A stretch of DNA of 64,000 nt from Evansella tamaricis (GCF_019042215.1 NZ_JAHQCS010000088.1:39901-103900); one strand, 5' to 3'. Numbered from the stretch's first letter, positions 33,910-43,482 are shown. Numbers and translations: made by a program. The notes: generated by a model not told the origin, from the letters alone.

Positions 33910-34491
33910 ATGGAAGTAGTCATAGCAACATGGAACAAATTGAAATTAGAATGGATAACACAAGGGTTGCTGCAAACGGGTTTACCCATCAAATCCATGT
34001 CTAAACAAATAGAAGATATAGAGGAAACAGAATCCACCTTTCGTGGAAATGCTCGTTTAAAGGTGGAGTGTGTTCGCCGAGTTGACTCAGAATCCATCAT
34101 TTTTGGGGAAGATTCTGGACTTTCTGTGGAGATGTTAGGTGGATTTCCTGGTGTCAAGACCGCTCGCTTTTTGGAAGGAACAGATGATGATCGAGCGAAA
34201 AAAATAGTGGAGTTATTACATGGAGTTCCCGTTAGCAAACGGAAAGCTGTTTTTCACAGTTCGATTGTTGTATCATTCCCTGATGGAACTGATGTTGTTT
34301 GTGAGGGGAGCATGCATGGGTGGATTTCTACAGATAGGATAGAAGGGGAGGGGTATGGAGGTATTTTCTTACTAAGTAATAATCTCGTACTTTCAGAGCA
34401 ACCAAGTAAGGAATACACCATGTTTGACCATCATAGACAAGCCCTTTTTCAAGCGAATCTAGTAATGAAAGATTGGTTGGATAATCAATGA
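33910..34491 (+). CDS. Ham1/RdgB-like non-canonical NTPase, degenerate
   Basis: A 193-residue protein with the ITPase fold: VVIATWNKLKLEWI at the start (the nucleotide-binding T/S-x-N-x-x-K), FRGNARLKVECV, then EDSGLSVEMLGGFPGVKTAR, all conserved. The second half departs from the family: the G-Y-D-P-I-F motif reads GYGGIFLLSNN and the terminal S-H-R reads HHRQAL, so catalysis may be altered. ATG 33910 lies eight bases after AGGAGGG. It overlaps the MFS gene by 4 bp (ATGA), implying coupled translation and a joint role. Confidence 0.75.
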   Translation: MEVVIATWNKLKLEWITQGLLQTGLPIKSMSKQIEDIEETESTFRGNARLKVECVRRVDSESIIFGEDSGLSVEMLGGFPGVKTARFLEGTDDDRAKKIVELLHGVPVSKRKAVFHSSIVVSFPDGTDVVCEGSMHGWISTDRIEGEGYGGIFLLSNNLVLSEQPSKEYTMFDHHRQALFQANLVMKDWLDNQ

Positions 34492-35681
34492 GAATTTCAC
34501 CGAAAAAGCGTGTTATAGGTATTGCTTTACTCACAGCCGTATCCGTCATGGGAGATGCGATGCTGTTTATTGTTCTTCCTTTATTCTGGCATGAATTTGG
34601 CCTGACAGCCTTATGGCAGATCGGTGTTCTTCTTTCTGTGAATCGATTTGTTCGTCTTCCTTTAAACCCACTTGTGGGTCTATTTTATAAACATTTTCAG
34701 TTGCGGACAGGTGTATTCATCGCAGTAGGATTAGCTATGTTAACAACCTTTTCATATGGAATTTTTCACAGTTTTTGGATTTTGTTTCTTATGCGGGCAT
34801 TATGGGGCGTAGCTTGGTCATTACTTCGACTTGGCGGTTATTTAACGGTTATTGAAGCGGCAGATGATAGCAACAGGGGAAGGTTCGTGGGTCTTTATAA
34901 TGGACTATGGGGGATCGGTGGATTAGTAGGAATGTTAGCAGGGGGAATACTAGTTGATCTTACTTCCGTGTCGTTCGTGACAAGTTTGTTTGCTATGTTA
35001 GCGTTACTAGCTATTCCAGCGGTATGGTTCTTAGTTCCTGTAAAAGCTGCTCATAAGATCGGGGAACAACAGAACGACGGAAACAAGAGTTGGTTTACAT
35101 CACATGTGGCGCTTGTGCTGACAACGAGTCTCTCTATGGGATTCATCGTATTTGGATTGTTTGCGTCAACATTAAGTCCACTTATCGAAAGAAGTTATCA
35201 GACGGAATGGACAGTTGCTCAATTAGTAATTGGAGCAGCAACACTAGCAGGAGTTATCCAAGCCGTTCGTTGGAGCTGGGATCCTTTTGTTGCACCGTGG
35301 ATTGGGAAGTGCTTAGATCGTTCGAAGTCAAAAATAAGGTTATTACTTATCCCACTTTTCTCAGGAAGCATTTTATTGTTTTTACTCGGCCATGTCCAAA
35401 CCATCGTCCTATTGTTGATTTTTCTACTACTATTTCAATTTATCTCCACTTTTTTCGTTACAACAGCGGATACACTAGCCACTGGGGTTGCAACACGTTC
35501 GAATCGAGTGAAGTTGATTACGGCCCATACGATTGCCGTCGATCTTGGAGCGGCACTGGGACCGTTAGTCGCCTTTTATTTACTGGAGTTTTATACTTTA
35601 TCAATCGTATACTCTTTTGCATCAAGCTTACTCCTGTTACTAGGGTTCACTTGGATGTATCATATTAGAAGAGGCGGGTAG
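34488..35681 (+). CDS. MFS exporter (12 spans)
   Basis: A 397-residue facilitator starting MRISPKKRVIGIALLTAVSV. The loop after span 2 is RLPLNPLVGLFYKHFQLRTG and motif-like GGYLTVIEAADDSNRGRFVG follows span 4. It belongs to drug/sugar efflux-type MFS proteins. The start overlaps the Ham1-like gene, and the divergent SgrR-like gene resembles sugar-efflux (SetA-type) arrangements. Substrate unknown. Confidence 0.85.
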   Translation: MRISPKKRVIGIALLTAVSVMGDAMLFIVLPLFWHEFGLTALWQIGVLLSVNRFVRLPLNPLVGLFYKHFQLRTGVFIAVGLAMLTTFSYGIFHSFWILFLMRALWGVAWSLLRLGGYLTVIEAADDSNRGRFVGLYNGLWGIGGLVGMLAGGILVDLTSVSFVTSLFAMLALLAIPAVWFLVPVKAAHKIGEQQNDGNKSWFTSHVALVLTTSLSMGFIVFGLFASTLSPLIERSYQTEWTVAQLVIGAATLAGVIQAVRWSWDPFVAPWIGKCLDRSKSKIRLLLIPLFSGSILLFLLGHVQTIVLLLIFLLLFQFISTFFVTTADTLATGVATRSNRVKLITAHTIAVDLGAALGPLVAFYLLEFYTLSIVYSFASSLLLLLGFTWMYHIRRGG

Positions 35682-35781
35682 GAAGTGTTACAAAGTATAT
35701 GGACAATATGGCCCTGTTTTTTGTATTCTAGGAAAGAAGGGACGGATTTCTTTTCCAAAGGCATAGTAAAAGGAGCATTGT

Positions 35782-36432
35782 ATGAGTATCATTGGTAAAC
35801 TAAACTTGCAAAAGTATAACAATCTTGTTGTTCTTCAACAACCAGATGACTATGATGTGTTTCATGGTTATCAGACGGAATTAAGAGGAGAGCATGATGC
35901 GATCTTTATTTTTATTGAAACGTTAGATGATATGGTAAAACATACGCAACGTGTTATTGAGGAACAATTACTACTGGAAAAAGGATATTTATTTTTTGCA
36001 TATCCGAAAAAAGGGAACAAACGTTATGACACTTTCATTCATAGAGATGATATTTTTCCCGCATTGAATGTGGGTGAAGATGGTTATGTGGATCAGAGTG
36101 ATGTGAAATTCTCGCGAATGGTGAGCATGGATGATGTCTTCACTGTCGTTGGATTAAAGCGGGAAAAGAAGAAAGGCCAAAAGTCATCTGCCTCAAGTCA
36201 GTGTGTCGCTGATTACGAGGACCACGTGAAAGACATGGAAGAGCTGTTGGGGGATTATCCGGAACAACTCAAGTTCTATCAGGAACTGACACCAGGATAC
36301 CAAAGGGATTGGGCGAGGCATATCTTTTCTGCGAAACAGCAGAAAACTAGGGAAAAACGCCTGGAGCTGATGGTTGATATTTTGTCCCAGGGCTACAAAT
36401 CTGTTGATTTATATCGTCAAAAGAAGAAATAG
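35782..36432 (+). CDS. YdeI/OmpD-associated family protein
   Basis: A 216-residue soluble protein. The N-terminal part (residues 1-130) contains IGKLNLQKYNNLVVLQQPDD and DAIFIFIETLDDMVKHTQRV; the C-terminal part holds the family signature LTPGYQRDWARHIFSAKQQK TREKRLELMVDIL. Homologues are linked to bacteriocin or peptide protection in enterobacteria, otherwise uncharacterised. ATG 35782 has AAAAGGAGC upstream. A small membrane protein gene follows. Confidence 0.8.
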   Translation: MSIIGKLNLQKYNNLVVLQQPDDYDVFHGYQTELRGEHDAIFIFIETLDDMVKHTQRVIEEQLLLEKGYLFFAYPKKGNKRYDTFIHRDDIFPALNVGEDGYVDQSDVKFSRMVSMDDVFTVVGLKREKKKGQKSSASSQCVADYEDHVKDMEELLGDYPEQLKFYQELTPGYQRDWARHIFSAKQQKTREKRLELMVDILSQGYKSVDLYRQKKK

Positions 36433-36506
36433 ACGGTCAGTTGGTGAAACAGGTGGATTGTGGACGAGATACATAAACCTATCATAAGAATATGGAGGAA
36501 AAAGTT

Positions 36507-36716
36507 ATGCAACAAGAAATGATGAAGATGGCATTCAGGTTTGTTATCATGTTTATTGTATTTGTGATCTTACTATATATGATTCAAGGCCAGTGGTTAC
36601 TGGTACAAGGATTAATTTTTGCCGTTATCTACATTGTTTTATATTATGTTCTTAAACGGGCGTTTACTGCATTTCAGAGAAAAGTAAACGAGGCAAAAGG
36701 TGACGAGACGAAATAG
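36507..36716 (+). CDS. Small two-span membrane protein
   Basis: A 69-residue protein (MQQEMMKMAFRFVIMFIVFV start) with hydrophobic segments near residues 9-26 and 31-50 and a charged tail. ATG 36507 follows GGAGG; the frame runs 5 codons further without one. It shares the strand and likely the transcript of the YdeI-like gene, and is followed by a strong terminator. No family recognised. Confidence 0.6.
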   Translation: MQQEMMKMAFRFVIMFIVFVILLYMIQGQWLLVQGLIFAVIYIVLYYVLKRAFTAFQRKVNEAKGDETK

Positions 36717-36743
36717 AAAGATCTAATCTAATATGAATAGATA

Positions 36744-36810
36744 AGTTCTGACCCCAGTGGTGGCATAGTCTGAAACGATGAGATCTAGTCACGGGGTCAG
36801 AGCTCTTTTT
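36744..36810 (+). terminator. Long palindromic terminator (D family)
   Basis: AGTTCTGACCCC and GGGGTCAGAGCT are complementary (one wobble) around a ~37-base loop, ending TCTTTTT. Same type as 10508-10562. Confidence 0.8.
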
Positions 36811-36925
36811 AATTAGTAAAATATAATTCCCCTCTGCATCAGGATAAGGAAACCTCTAAATAGGTAGTGTATTAAAATATAGTTGAGTATTTTTGAGGTG
36901 AAATCGGGTGTAGTCTTAATGGGGT

Positions 36926-37387
36926 TTATTTCTGTGCATTGATTAGTTCCAATGTCCTTTGATGTTGTTGTTGTACATTAGCAAGATGCCTGATCTCACT
37001 GCCAAGTTCTTTCTTAGTTTCATCCAGCTTTTGCATCATACTGCCATAATAAAAAGCAACTTCTTTTCTCATATCAGCCTGTTCAGTTCGAAGCCCAGAG
37101 AGGTCACTTCGCAATTCAGTTTGTTCTGATTTAATGTTAGAAATATCAGTCCTCATATCGGCCTGTTCAGTTCGAAAACCAGAGAGGTCACTTCGCAATT
37201 CAGTCTGTTCAGATATAATGCTAGAAATATCACTCCTCATATCAGCCTGTTCAGTTCGAAAACCAGAGAGGTCACTTCGCAATTCAGTTTGTTCTGATTT
37301 AATGTTAGAAATATCACTCCTCATACCGGCTTGTCCTTCTGATAGGTTGTCAAGCCGATTAAGTATTTCTTTTAGAATCTCTTCCAT
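36926..37387 (-). CDS. Coiled-coil protein with three 28-residue repeats
   Basis: A 153-residue all-helical protein. After MEEILKEILNRLDNLSEGQA comes the repeat MRSDISNIKSEQTELRSDLS plus GFRTEQAD, present three times nearly unchanged (84-base DNA repeats); the last third is ordinary helix (MMQKLDETKKELGSEIRHLA). The heptad pattern predicts a long rod, like small Bacillus coiled-coil proteins with tRNA-synthetase-like or phage-tail-like repeats. The ribosome site is unusually perfect (AAGGAGGTGATA); ATG 37387 is spaced best. Function unknown. Confidence 0.75.
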   Translation of the reverse strand: MEEILKEILNRLDNLSEGQAGMRSDISNIKSEQTELRSDLSGFRTEQADMRSDISSIISEQTELRSDLSGFRTEQADMRTDISNIKSEQTELRSDLSGLRTEQADMRKEVAFYYGSMMQKLDETKKELGSEIRHLANVQQQHQRTLELINAQK

Positions 37388-37619
37388 CATTATCACCTCC
37401 TTCTTCTTGTATTATATTTCAAATAAAAAGAAATGAATAGCAAACATATAGCATTGGTGTGACTATCATTTCGTACTCTGACCTTATACTTCCTGTAAAG
37501 GAGTTAATCACATTTAGTGAAAAGGTGATTGCCCTGGTTCATTAACATTGTACGAGTAGCTACGTTATTTATATCATAATCGGTTATTGTCACATTCGAC
37601 ACTTTGCAGGAGGTGACAG

Positions 37620-38138
37620 TCACCCCGAGGGCGACTTTTCGGCTGTTGTATCGGACTTATTCATGCGGTAACGGTAGAAAATCTCAAGTATAAGGATAAT
37701 AGTAGAGACTCCCGCTGCAATGGTGATACTGACTGTTTGGTCCAAGCCAATTAATTTTCCAATTAAATTAAAAACACCTATCCTAATAAGGGTTAAAATA
37801 GTATATAGAAATGCACCTTCGCCGAAGATATGGTTTGCTAATCGTTCTAGGATGTTATCAAGTACAAATAAATACACAAAGAAACAAATGGACAAGATTA
37901 ATAGCTGGTTCTTGCTTAAGTGAAGAGTAAAAATAAGATTAACGGTATTGGTGGTGCCAAGCAAAACCAATAAGGAAAGTCCAACAAATGCTGTGGGGAT
38001 TACAGCCAGTAGAAGAGCAGTTACAGAAACGTGGAAGATGTTGGCTTTCTTTTCTGCAAGATCTTTTTTCTCCCCTTTGTATATCCATAAAAACATTAAA
38101 CAAAAGGAAATAACAAATACCGTTAATACTAGAATCAT
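37620..38138 (-). CDS. Membrane protein with about five spans
   Basis: A 172-residue protein from ATG 38138 (AAAGGAAAG about 12 bases upstream). The frame extends to 38267 but that part lies inside a B-family repeat and has no ribosome site. Spans near residues 1-18 (MILVLTVFVISFCLMFLWIY), 37-60, 79-97, 108-124 and 135-158. No family recognised; the gene sits between two repeats with its promoter region supplied by or next to B copy 3. Confidence 0.6.
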   Translation of the reverse strand: MILVLTVFVISFCLMFLWIYKGEKKDLAEKKANIFHVSVTALLLAVIPTAFVGLSLLVLLGTTNTVNLIFTLHLSKNQLLILSICFFVYLFVLDNILERLANHIFGEGAFLYTILTLIRIGVFNLIGKLIGLDQTVSITIAAGVSTIILILEIFYRYRMNKSDTTAEKSPSG

Positions 38139-38244
38139 GAGTTCTAACTTTCCTTTCTCTTTAGAAAAAACATCTAAAATAATTTGGCTCTTTTCGCATT
38201 GATTGTTGATTTCAAAGCAAAATTTTTGCTTGGATACACTACAG

Positions 38245-38494
38245 GCGGACGCTTTCACCATTGGCACAAGTGCGACATCTGCTCATTCTTCGCAGTGTCT
38301 TCTTTGCCGCCGGGCACGGCCTCAGCCTCCTGACGAAAACAGTGTCTGCGGGGTCTTCACCTCGCGCTGTTCCCGCTGGAAAGAGCGTAACTTCTCTGCA
38401 AATACGTCGATTTGTCTCGACGGATATGCTCCAGCGAAATGCTCGCAGAGGAAGAGACAGTCATGCCGCCTTTCACTTCTCCAAGCTTTTCTTA
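38245..38494 (+). repeat. B-family repeat, copy 3 (most complete)
   Basis: About 250 bases running from GCGGACGCTTTCACCATTGG to TTCACTTCTCCAAGCTTTTC. Internal words: GCACAAGTGCGACATCTGCT, GGCACGGCCTCAGCCTCCTG, GCGGGGTCTTCACCTCGCGC, CGATTTGTCTCGACGGATAT. The start of copy 4 at the window end matches its first 60 bases almost exactly. Confidence 0.85.
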
Positions 38495-38528
38495 AAAAAC
38501 AACAAAGTTTACGAAAAGAGCTAAAAAT

Positions 38529-38723
38529 TTAAAGTAGATTTCTATTTTGACTTTTATTTTTTCCAGTGAATCGATAGAAAAAGACCGTCTCAAAAACGAC
38601 AAATGCCACAAACAATCCAGCAAAGTAAGGTTGAGGTGAATCTATAAAAATAAACAACAGAACGGATAGAAGAAAGAAAATTATAGCCACTATACCAGGT
38701 ATTAAAAACAAATTATTTATCAT
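38529..38723 (-). CDS. Small two-span membrane protein
   Basis: A 64-residue protein starting MINNLFLIPGIVAIIFFLLS, with a second hydrophobic segment FAGLFVAFVVFETVFFYRF and a basic tail. ATG 38723 follows GGGGGAATTGG; the longer frame to 38768 has no ribosome site. No family recognised. Confidence 0.55.
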   Translation of the reverse strand: MINNLFLIPGIVAIIFFLLSVLLFIFIDSPQPYFAGLFVAFVVFETVFFYRFTGKNKSQNRNLL

Positions 38724-39197
38724 CCAATTCCCCCTGAATATTTGTTTTGGAATGGCGCACACCTCCATCGTATCATAATCATATTTGTATTAAAATGGAA
38801 AACGATTATTTAGTGTAGTCGATGTAAAAGACAAACAGTACCACCTTTTCTGTATAACTATGGATGAATCGATTCGCCCCAGTATGATAAACCTTTATCG
38901 AATCAGTCCTATTTCGGCAGAGACTTTAAGCGTTTTCTATGAAAACGGCATTTAATAATGAATAATACCATTTTGCACCACAAAAAAGGAAATTAATGTT
39001 AAACTGTTAAAGCTAGTATTTAGTTCGCTTGAAGTCGGAACACCATCAGCAACGTACTATTGTACTGAAATCCAAAAAAGGCAAATGAGTTTGGCTAGAT
39101 TCTGTGCAATAGTATATCTACCTAATTAGTCCACTTTAATTCATCTTTTTATATTATTCCCTTGCATTATTTAGAAAAACAAGGTGGTGGCAGGATT
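38724..39197. other. Intergenic stretch without a gene
   Basis: AT-rich, no frame with a start signal on either strand. It should contain the promoter of the MocR-type regulator and of the small membrane gene. Confidence 0.4.
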
Positions 39198-40610
39198 GTG
39201 ACTGTGTTTGAGTTATTAATTCCATTGGATAAAGCTGCAGCAACTCCTCTGTATATTCAAATCTATGAAACGATTAAAAAAAAGATCCAACAGGGGGAAC
39301 TCCCAACTACGGCGCGACTTCCTTCTATCCGGTCATTAGCAATGCAATTAGAAGTAAATAAGATGACAGTTGAAACAGCTTATGATCAGTTGGCAGCCGA
39401 GGGGTATTTAGAGAGGAAACCAAGTAGTGGCTTTTTTGTTCAGGAAATGAATACGGATTTTTTTACAGAATCACCTCAGAAAAAAGATAAATCCATTTTT
39501 ATCGAACCGAAAAAAGACTGGTTGGTGGATTTTAATGATAACGGTATTGATAGACAACACTTTCCATTAAGTGTGTGGAAGAGACTCACTAATCAAAGTA
39601 TAAGTGAAGCTGGTGAGGATGTATTTACTCACGGGGATCCGCAGGGAGAAGTGGGACTAAGAAATGAAATAGCTTCCTATTTGCAACTATCCCGCGGTGT
39701 TCAATGTACGGTGGATCAGTTGGTTATTGGAGCGAATTCACAATATCTTACCTTTTTGTTAACGCTTCTCACCTCTGCATGGAAAAGAAAAGTTGGCGTA
39801 GAGGAACCGGGATATCATCCTATTACTCAAGTTTTCCAAGACATGGGTTATGAAATTGCTCCCATACCGCTTAAAGGGGATGGCCTGGATATTACAAAGC
39901 TAAGAAAGGAAAATCCCTCCCTCGTTTTCATAAGTCCTTCTCACCAATATCCTTTTGGAACTATCATGCCGATAGGAAAAAGAATTGAATTATTGGAATG
40001 GGCAACAGATCATAACGCATGGATTATTGAAGACGATATTGATAGTGAATTTCGTTATAGTGGGCAGCCGATTCCATCCTTGCAGGGATTAGACCGAAAA
40101 GGACGAGTGGTGTATATGGGAACCTTCTTCAAATCATTACTCCCATCCATCCGTGTATGTTACATGGTTCTTCCAGAAGAGTTATTGAGAATCTATAAGA
40201 AGGATTATATTGGATATCAACAAACAACTTCTCGCATTCACCAACGGACCATTGAATTATTTATGAAGGAAGGCCACTGGGAGCGACATTTACTGCGAAT
40301 GAGAAAAATTTATGGGAAAAAATATACCTTTTTGAGAAAAATGATTACTCAATATATGGGAGATAAGGTAACGGTGTTAGGGAAGGACGCTGGCTTATAT
40401 TCCGTGCTTGTCATTAATGAAAAGGAGGATGAGGCAACACTGTCTAAGAAAGCATGGCAAAGGGGAATAAAAGTGTATGGCATATCAGATACATGGTTCG
40501 ATCAGTCAAATAACATAGTAGATAGACCGGCGTTTTTATTAGGATTTGGCGGTTTGCAGGAAGAAGAGATAGAGAAGGGGATTAAGGGGCTCTGTGATGC
40601 CTGGTTCTGA
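39198..40610 (+). CDS. MocR/PdxR-type regulator (GntR HTH fused to aminotransferase fold)
   Basis: A 470-residue PLP-dependent transcription factor. Residues 15-80 are a GntR winged helix (PLYIQIYETIKKKIQQGELP, LPSIRSLAMQLEVNKMTVET AYDQLAAEGYLERKPSSGFF), followed by a linker and an aminotransferase class I domain: HGDPQGEVGLRNEIASYL, ISPSHQYPFGTIMP, IEDDIDSEFRY and PLP lysine K312 in GTFFKSLLPSIRV. GTG 39198 has AAGGTGG upstream. MocR proteins usually control a neighbouring gene; the MFS gene that follows on the same strand is the candidate. Confidence 0.87.
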   Translation: MTVFELLIPLDKAAATPLYIQIYETIKKKIQQGELPTTARLPSIRSLAMQLEVNKMTVETAYDQLAAEGYLERKPSSGFFVQEMNTDFFTESPQKKDKSIFIEPKKDWLVDFNDNGIDRQHFPLSVWKRLTNQSISEAGEDVFTHGDPQGEVGLRNEIASYLQLSRGVQCTVDQLVIGANSQYLTFLLTLLTSAWKRKVGVEEPGYHPITQVFQDMGYEIAPIPLKGDGLDITKLRKENPSLVFISPSHQYPFGTIMPIGKRIELLEWATDHNAWIIEDDIDSEFRYSGQPIPSLQGLDRKGRVVYMGTFFKSLLPSIRVCYMVLPEELLRIYKKDYIGYQQTTSRIHQRTIELFMKEGHWERHLLRMRKIYGKKYTFLRKMITQYMGDKVTVLGKDAGLYSVLVINEKEDEATLSKKAWQRGIKVYGISDTWFDQSNNIVDRPAFLLGFGGLQEEEIEKGIKGLCDAWF

Positions 40611-40754
40611 AAAATATCAAACCTTATTCCATTGTCTTTCAAACTTCACTTACAGTCTAAATTGACCCGATAAAATGAAACTGTTTTATCCCTGTTGATG
40701 AGGTCAGTATCTTATTACAATGTATGTAATATTGATACTGAAGGGAAGATTCCA

Positions 40755-41999
40755 ATGTCACATGATAAAAATACGAAGTATAAAGATTTAATGAAAGAGA
40801 AGAAGTATTTACTTGTTCTCGGTATTAATACGCTTGCTACATTTGGGTTTATGTTGTTTCTAATTGGTTTTATTTGGCTCGCCTATGAGATGTCTGCAAC
40901 ACCGTTTATGGCAGGTGTGATTATATTGGGGGCGTCCTCGCCATATTTAGTTTTTGGGCTTGTGGGTGGCGCTTATTCAGATAGATGGAACCGTAAAAAG
41001 ATAATTATTTATAGTAATCTGGTGACTTCATTCCTCTCCTTAATCGTACCCTTTCTAGCCTGGATCAATAACTTGTCTATATGGTATCTAGCTTTAACGG
41101 CATTTGGTATTGTCAGTTTACGTTGTTTTTTTAGCCCGACTATAAGGGCACTGGTGCCGTCCGTTCTACCGAAAGAGTATTGGCCAAAAGGAAACTCCGT
41201 TTTTCAAGTGGCTTCTCAGCTGACAAAAGCGATTGCCCCTGCATTGGGAGGAGTATTAATAGCATCCGTTTCTCCTATGAGTGTATACGTCTTATTTTGC
41301 CTTTTACTCCTAGTATCGGTTGCCATCATCTTTCCATTGAAAATGGAAACGAAGAGGAAGAATTCAACGGAAACAAGCGTATTTCGTGACATAAGGGAAA
41401 CGTTTGTTTTCCTCTATCACATAAAACCGTTGTTCTGGTCGATTGTATTATTTGGATTTGTTCTACTTCTTATCACTGGAATCGAAAGAATTGCTCTCCC
41501 GGATGTGTCGGATAATATCTGGAACAGGGGAGCGCAAGGATTCGGCTTAATTGTGGCTTTTATAGGGGTAGGAAATATTATTGGTGCCCTTGTATTAGGG
41601 AAATTTAGTATTACTTCCTATACTAGACTAATATTTACAGGTTGGGCTGTTTGGGGTGCGTCCATGGCACTGATCGGTTTAATGGACGTTTTTTATGCTG
41701 CATTATTTTTTGCAATATTGGCTGGAATAGCAGAATCATTAAATGATCTGCCAATGGTATTAATGATTCAGCAAATGACACCAGAGCATCACCTTGGAAA
41801 AGTCTTTAGTGCCTGGTCTACCGTTGCTTTTGTTGGGGAGTCTGGGTCCAGCATACTGGTTGGTGTGATGATCAGTTTTATTGGCTTAACCTCGTCGTTT
41901 ATTTTGACTGCGGTGGTCATTATTTCCATTTCGATAGTGGGTTTTATGCTGATAAGAAAGGTAAAAAAAGAAGAAGTGATTAAGACTGCTAGTGGATAA
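40755..41999 (+). CDS. MFS exporter (EntS/macrolide-efflux-like)
   Basis: A 414-residue 12-span facilitator. After a soluble N-terminus (MSHDKNTKYKDLMKEKKYLL) the first spans and the motif GGAYSDRWNRKKIIIYSNLV between spans 2 and 3 are typical of the EntS/MefA-like efflux branch. ATG 40755 has GAAGGGAAG upstream; the frame extends 20 codons earlier without a ribosome site. Follows the MocR-type gene by ~145 bp. Substrate unknown. Confidence 0.85.
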   Translation: MSHDKNTKYKDLMKEKKYLLVLGINTLATFGFMLFLIGFIWLAYEMSATPFMAGVIILGASSPYLVFGLVGGAYSDRWNRKKIIIYSNLVTSFLSLIVPFLAWINNLSIWYLALTAFGIVSLRCFFSPTIRALVPSVLPKEYWPKGNSVFQVASQLTKAIAPALGGVLIASVSPMSVYVLFCLLLLVSVAIIFPLKMETKRKNSTETSVFRDIRETFVFLYHIKPLFWSIVLFGFVLLLITGIERIALPDVSDNIWNRGAQGFGLIVAFIGVGNIIGALVLGKFSITSYTRLIFTGWAVWGASMALIGLMDVFYAALFFAILAGIAESLNDLPMVLMIQQMTPEHHLGKVFSAWSTVAFVGESGSSILVGVMISFIGLTSSFILTAVVIISISIVGFMLIRKVKKEEVIKTASG

Positions 42000-42078
42000 A
42001 GCAAAAAGGGTTAAGAACCGATTTTTACTTGTTAGCTATGATTGACTGAAAATATCATAATGATTGGAGTGTTTAATT

Positions 42079-42594
42079 ATGAAACGGGAAATTCGTTTAT
42101 CAGAAAAACTATTAATGGGAGGGTTTAGCTTTATACTATTATTTATGATCGTTCAGGATTGGATACCGTTAGGTTCGTTAAATGATATTGCGGCGATTGC
42201 TCAGGATCGCACTGCAAGTGAAATTGTAATTATTACTCTTATAGGTGCTGTTCAAATTTTGATATTGATGGGTGTTGTTTTATTTTATATGGGTAGGAGG
42301 TATCCCGTCTGGATTAAGCTCTGGTTACTAATCCATCCAACTTTTATTTTTGCTGGTGCTCTAATGGATTGGTGGATACCATACTTTTTTGGTTATGGTG
42401 CAGAGGTGAGAGTGGAGCGATATACTCTTATGTTTGGAAATACGCACTCTTTCCTTCCTCCAATGAATGGAATTGTACCTAATACGCTCCATATCTTTTT
42501 TCATAGCTTGTTGTTTCTATGTATCATTCTCATCATATATATTACTTTATGGAATCCAAAAGAGAAACAATCTGTTGAAACTAGTGGGGACTAG
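42079..42594 (+). CDS. Four-span membrane protein
   Basis: A 171-residue protein from ATG 42079 (GGAGTG upstream). Spans near residues 9-31, 49-73, 79-105 and 140-162; a conserved-looking loop contains WWIPYFFGYGAEVRVERYTL and PMNGIVPNTLHIFFH with histidine. No family recognised with confidence. It precedes the metallo-hydrolase gene by ~70 bp and may share its transcript. Confidence 0.6.
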   Translation: MKREIRLSEKLLMGGFSFILLFMIVQDWIPLGSLNDIAAIAQDRTASEIVIITLIGAVQILILMGVVLFYMGRRYPVWIKLWLLIHPTFIFAGALMDWWIPYFFGYGAEVRVERYTLMFGNTHSFLPPMNGIVPNTLHIFFHSLLFLCIILIIYITLWNPKEKQSVETSGD

Positions 42595-42663
42595 GGCACA
42601 GGTACCTCGTTCAGAGGACTTCTCAACCAATTTAATGGTTAATTTCTCATGGAGGAAACCGAG

Positions 42664-43482
42664 ATGAATTATATTTGTGAAATGTGTGGCGTTCAATATG
42701 GAGAGTCAATTGAACCACCAGATAGTTGTATGATTTGTACAGAGGAGAGACAGTATATTAACCCAAATGGACAATCCTGGACTACGTTAGAAAAAATGAG
42801 AGATAACGGTTTAAAAAATATCATCCAGAAGGAAGAAAAGGGACTATATAGTTTGAGGACAGAGCCAAGCTTTGCAATTGGTCAAACCGCTTTTCTTATT
42901 CAAAGTGATGGATTCAATATCTTATGGGATTGTATCTCCTATATTGACGAGGCAACGATGAAAGACATTGATCGATTAGGAGGAATAGATGCTATTGCAC
43001 TATCTCACCCACATTATTATTCCTCTCAGGTGGAATGGGCTGAAACCTTTAAGGTTCCAATATATATTCATGAAGGTGATAAAGAATGGGTCATGAGACC
43101 AAGTAATAAGATTATTTATTGGTCCGGAGAGTCTATTGCACTTTATAATGGCGTAAGTCTTCATCGACTAGGCGGGCACTATAAAGGTGGTGCTATCTTA
43201 GAATGGAAGAATGGAAATGAACAAAAGGGGATCCTGCTAACTGGAGATATCATCCAAGTTGTTGCGGATCGTCCTTGGGTAAGTTTTATGTACAGTTATC
43301 CTAATCTAATACCATTACCTGCAGTAAAAGTACAAGAGATTGCTAATAGGGTAAAACAATTAAAGTTTGATCGGTTATATAATGCTTTTCACAATAAAAT
43401 AGAAGAAGATGCACAGAACTCGGTTCAGATGTCAGCAAAAAGGTATATTCGAGCATTGAATGGATCGTTATTTAACACGTAA
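42664..43482 (+). CDS. MBL-fold protein with an N-terminal zinc knuckle
   Basis: A 272-residue protein. The first 30 residues form a rubredoxin-like CxxC...CxxC knuckle (YICEMCGVQYG, DSCMICTEER). The rest is a metallo-beta-lactamase fold: AIGQTAFLIQSDGFNILWDC, ALSHPHYYSSQVEWAE, RLGGHYKGGAILEW and LLTGDIIQVV. Only part of the H-x-H-x-D-H motif remains (H-P-H-Y-Y-S), though the later H and D are kept, so metal loading may be partial. ATG 42664 follows GGAGG. A PadR regulator is encoded next. Function unknown; detoxification or redox are possibilities. Confidence 0.75.
   Translation: MNYICEMCGVQYGESIEPPDSCMICTEERQYINPNGQSWTTLEKMRDNGLKNIIQKEEKGLYSLRTEPSFAIGQTAFLIQSDGFNILWDCISYIDEATMKDIDRLGGIDAIALSHPHYYSSQVEWAETFKVPIYIHEGDKEWVMRPSNKIIYWSGESIALYNGVSLHRLGGHYKGGAILEWKNGNEQKGILLTGDIIQVVADRPWVSFMYSYPNLIPLPAVKVQEIANRVKQLKFDRLYNAFHNKIEEDAQNSVQMSAKRYIRALNGSLFNT

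Noticed and set aside
35090..35668. 192-codon plus-strand frame
   Set aside because: Out-of-frame shadow of the MFS gene at 34488-35681.
38203..38532. Two overlapping frames (109 and 87 codons) in B copy 3
   Set aside because: They translate the dispersed repeat; GC-rich repeat sequence keeps frames open by chance.
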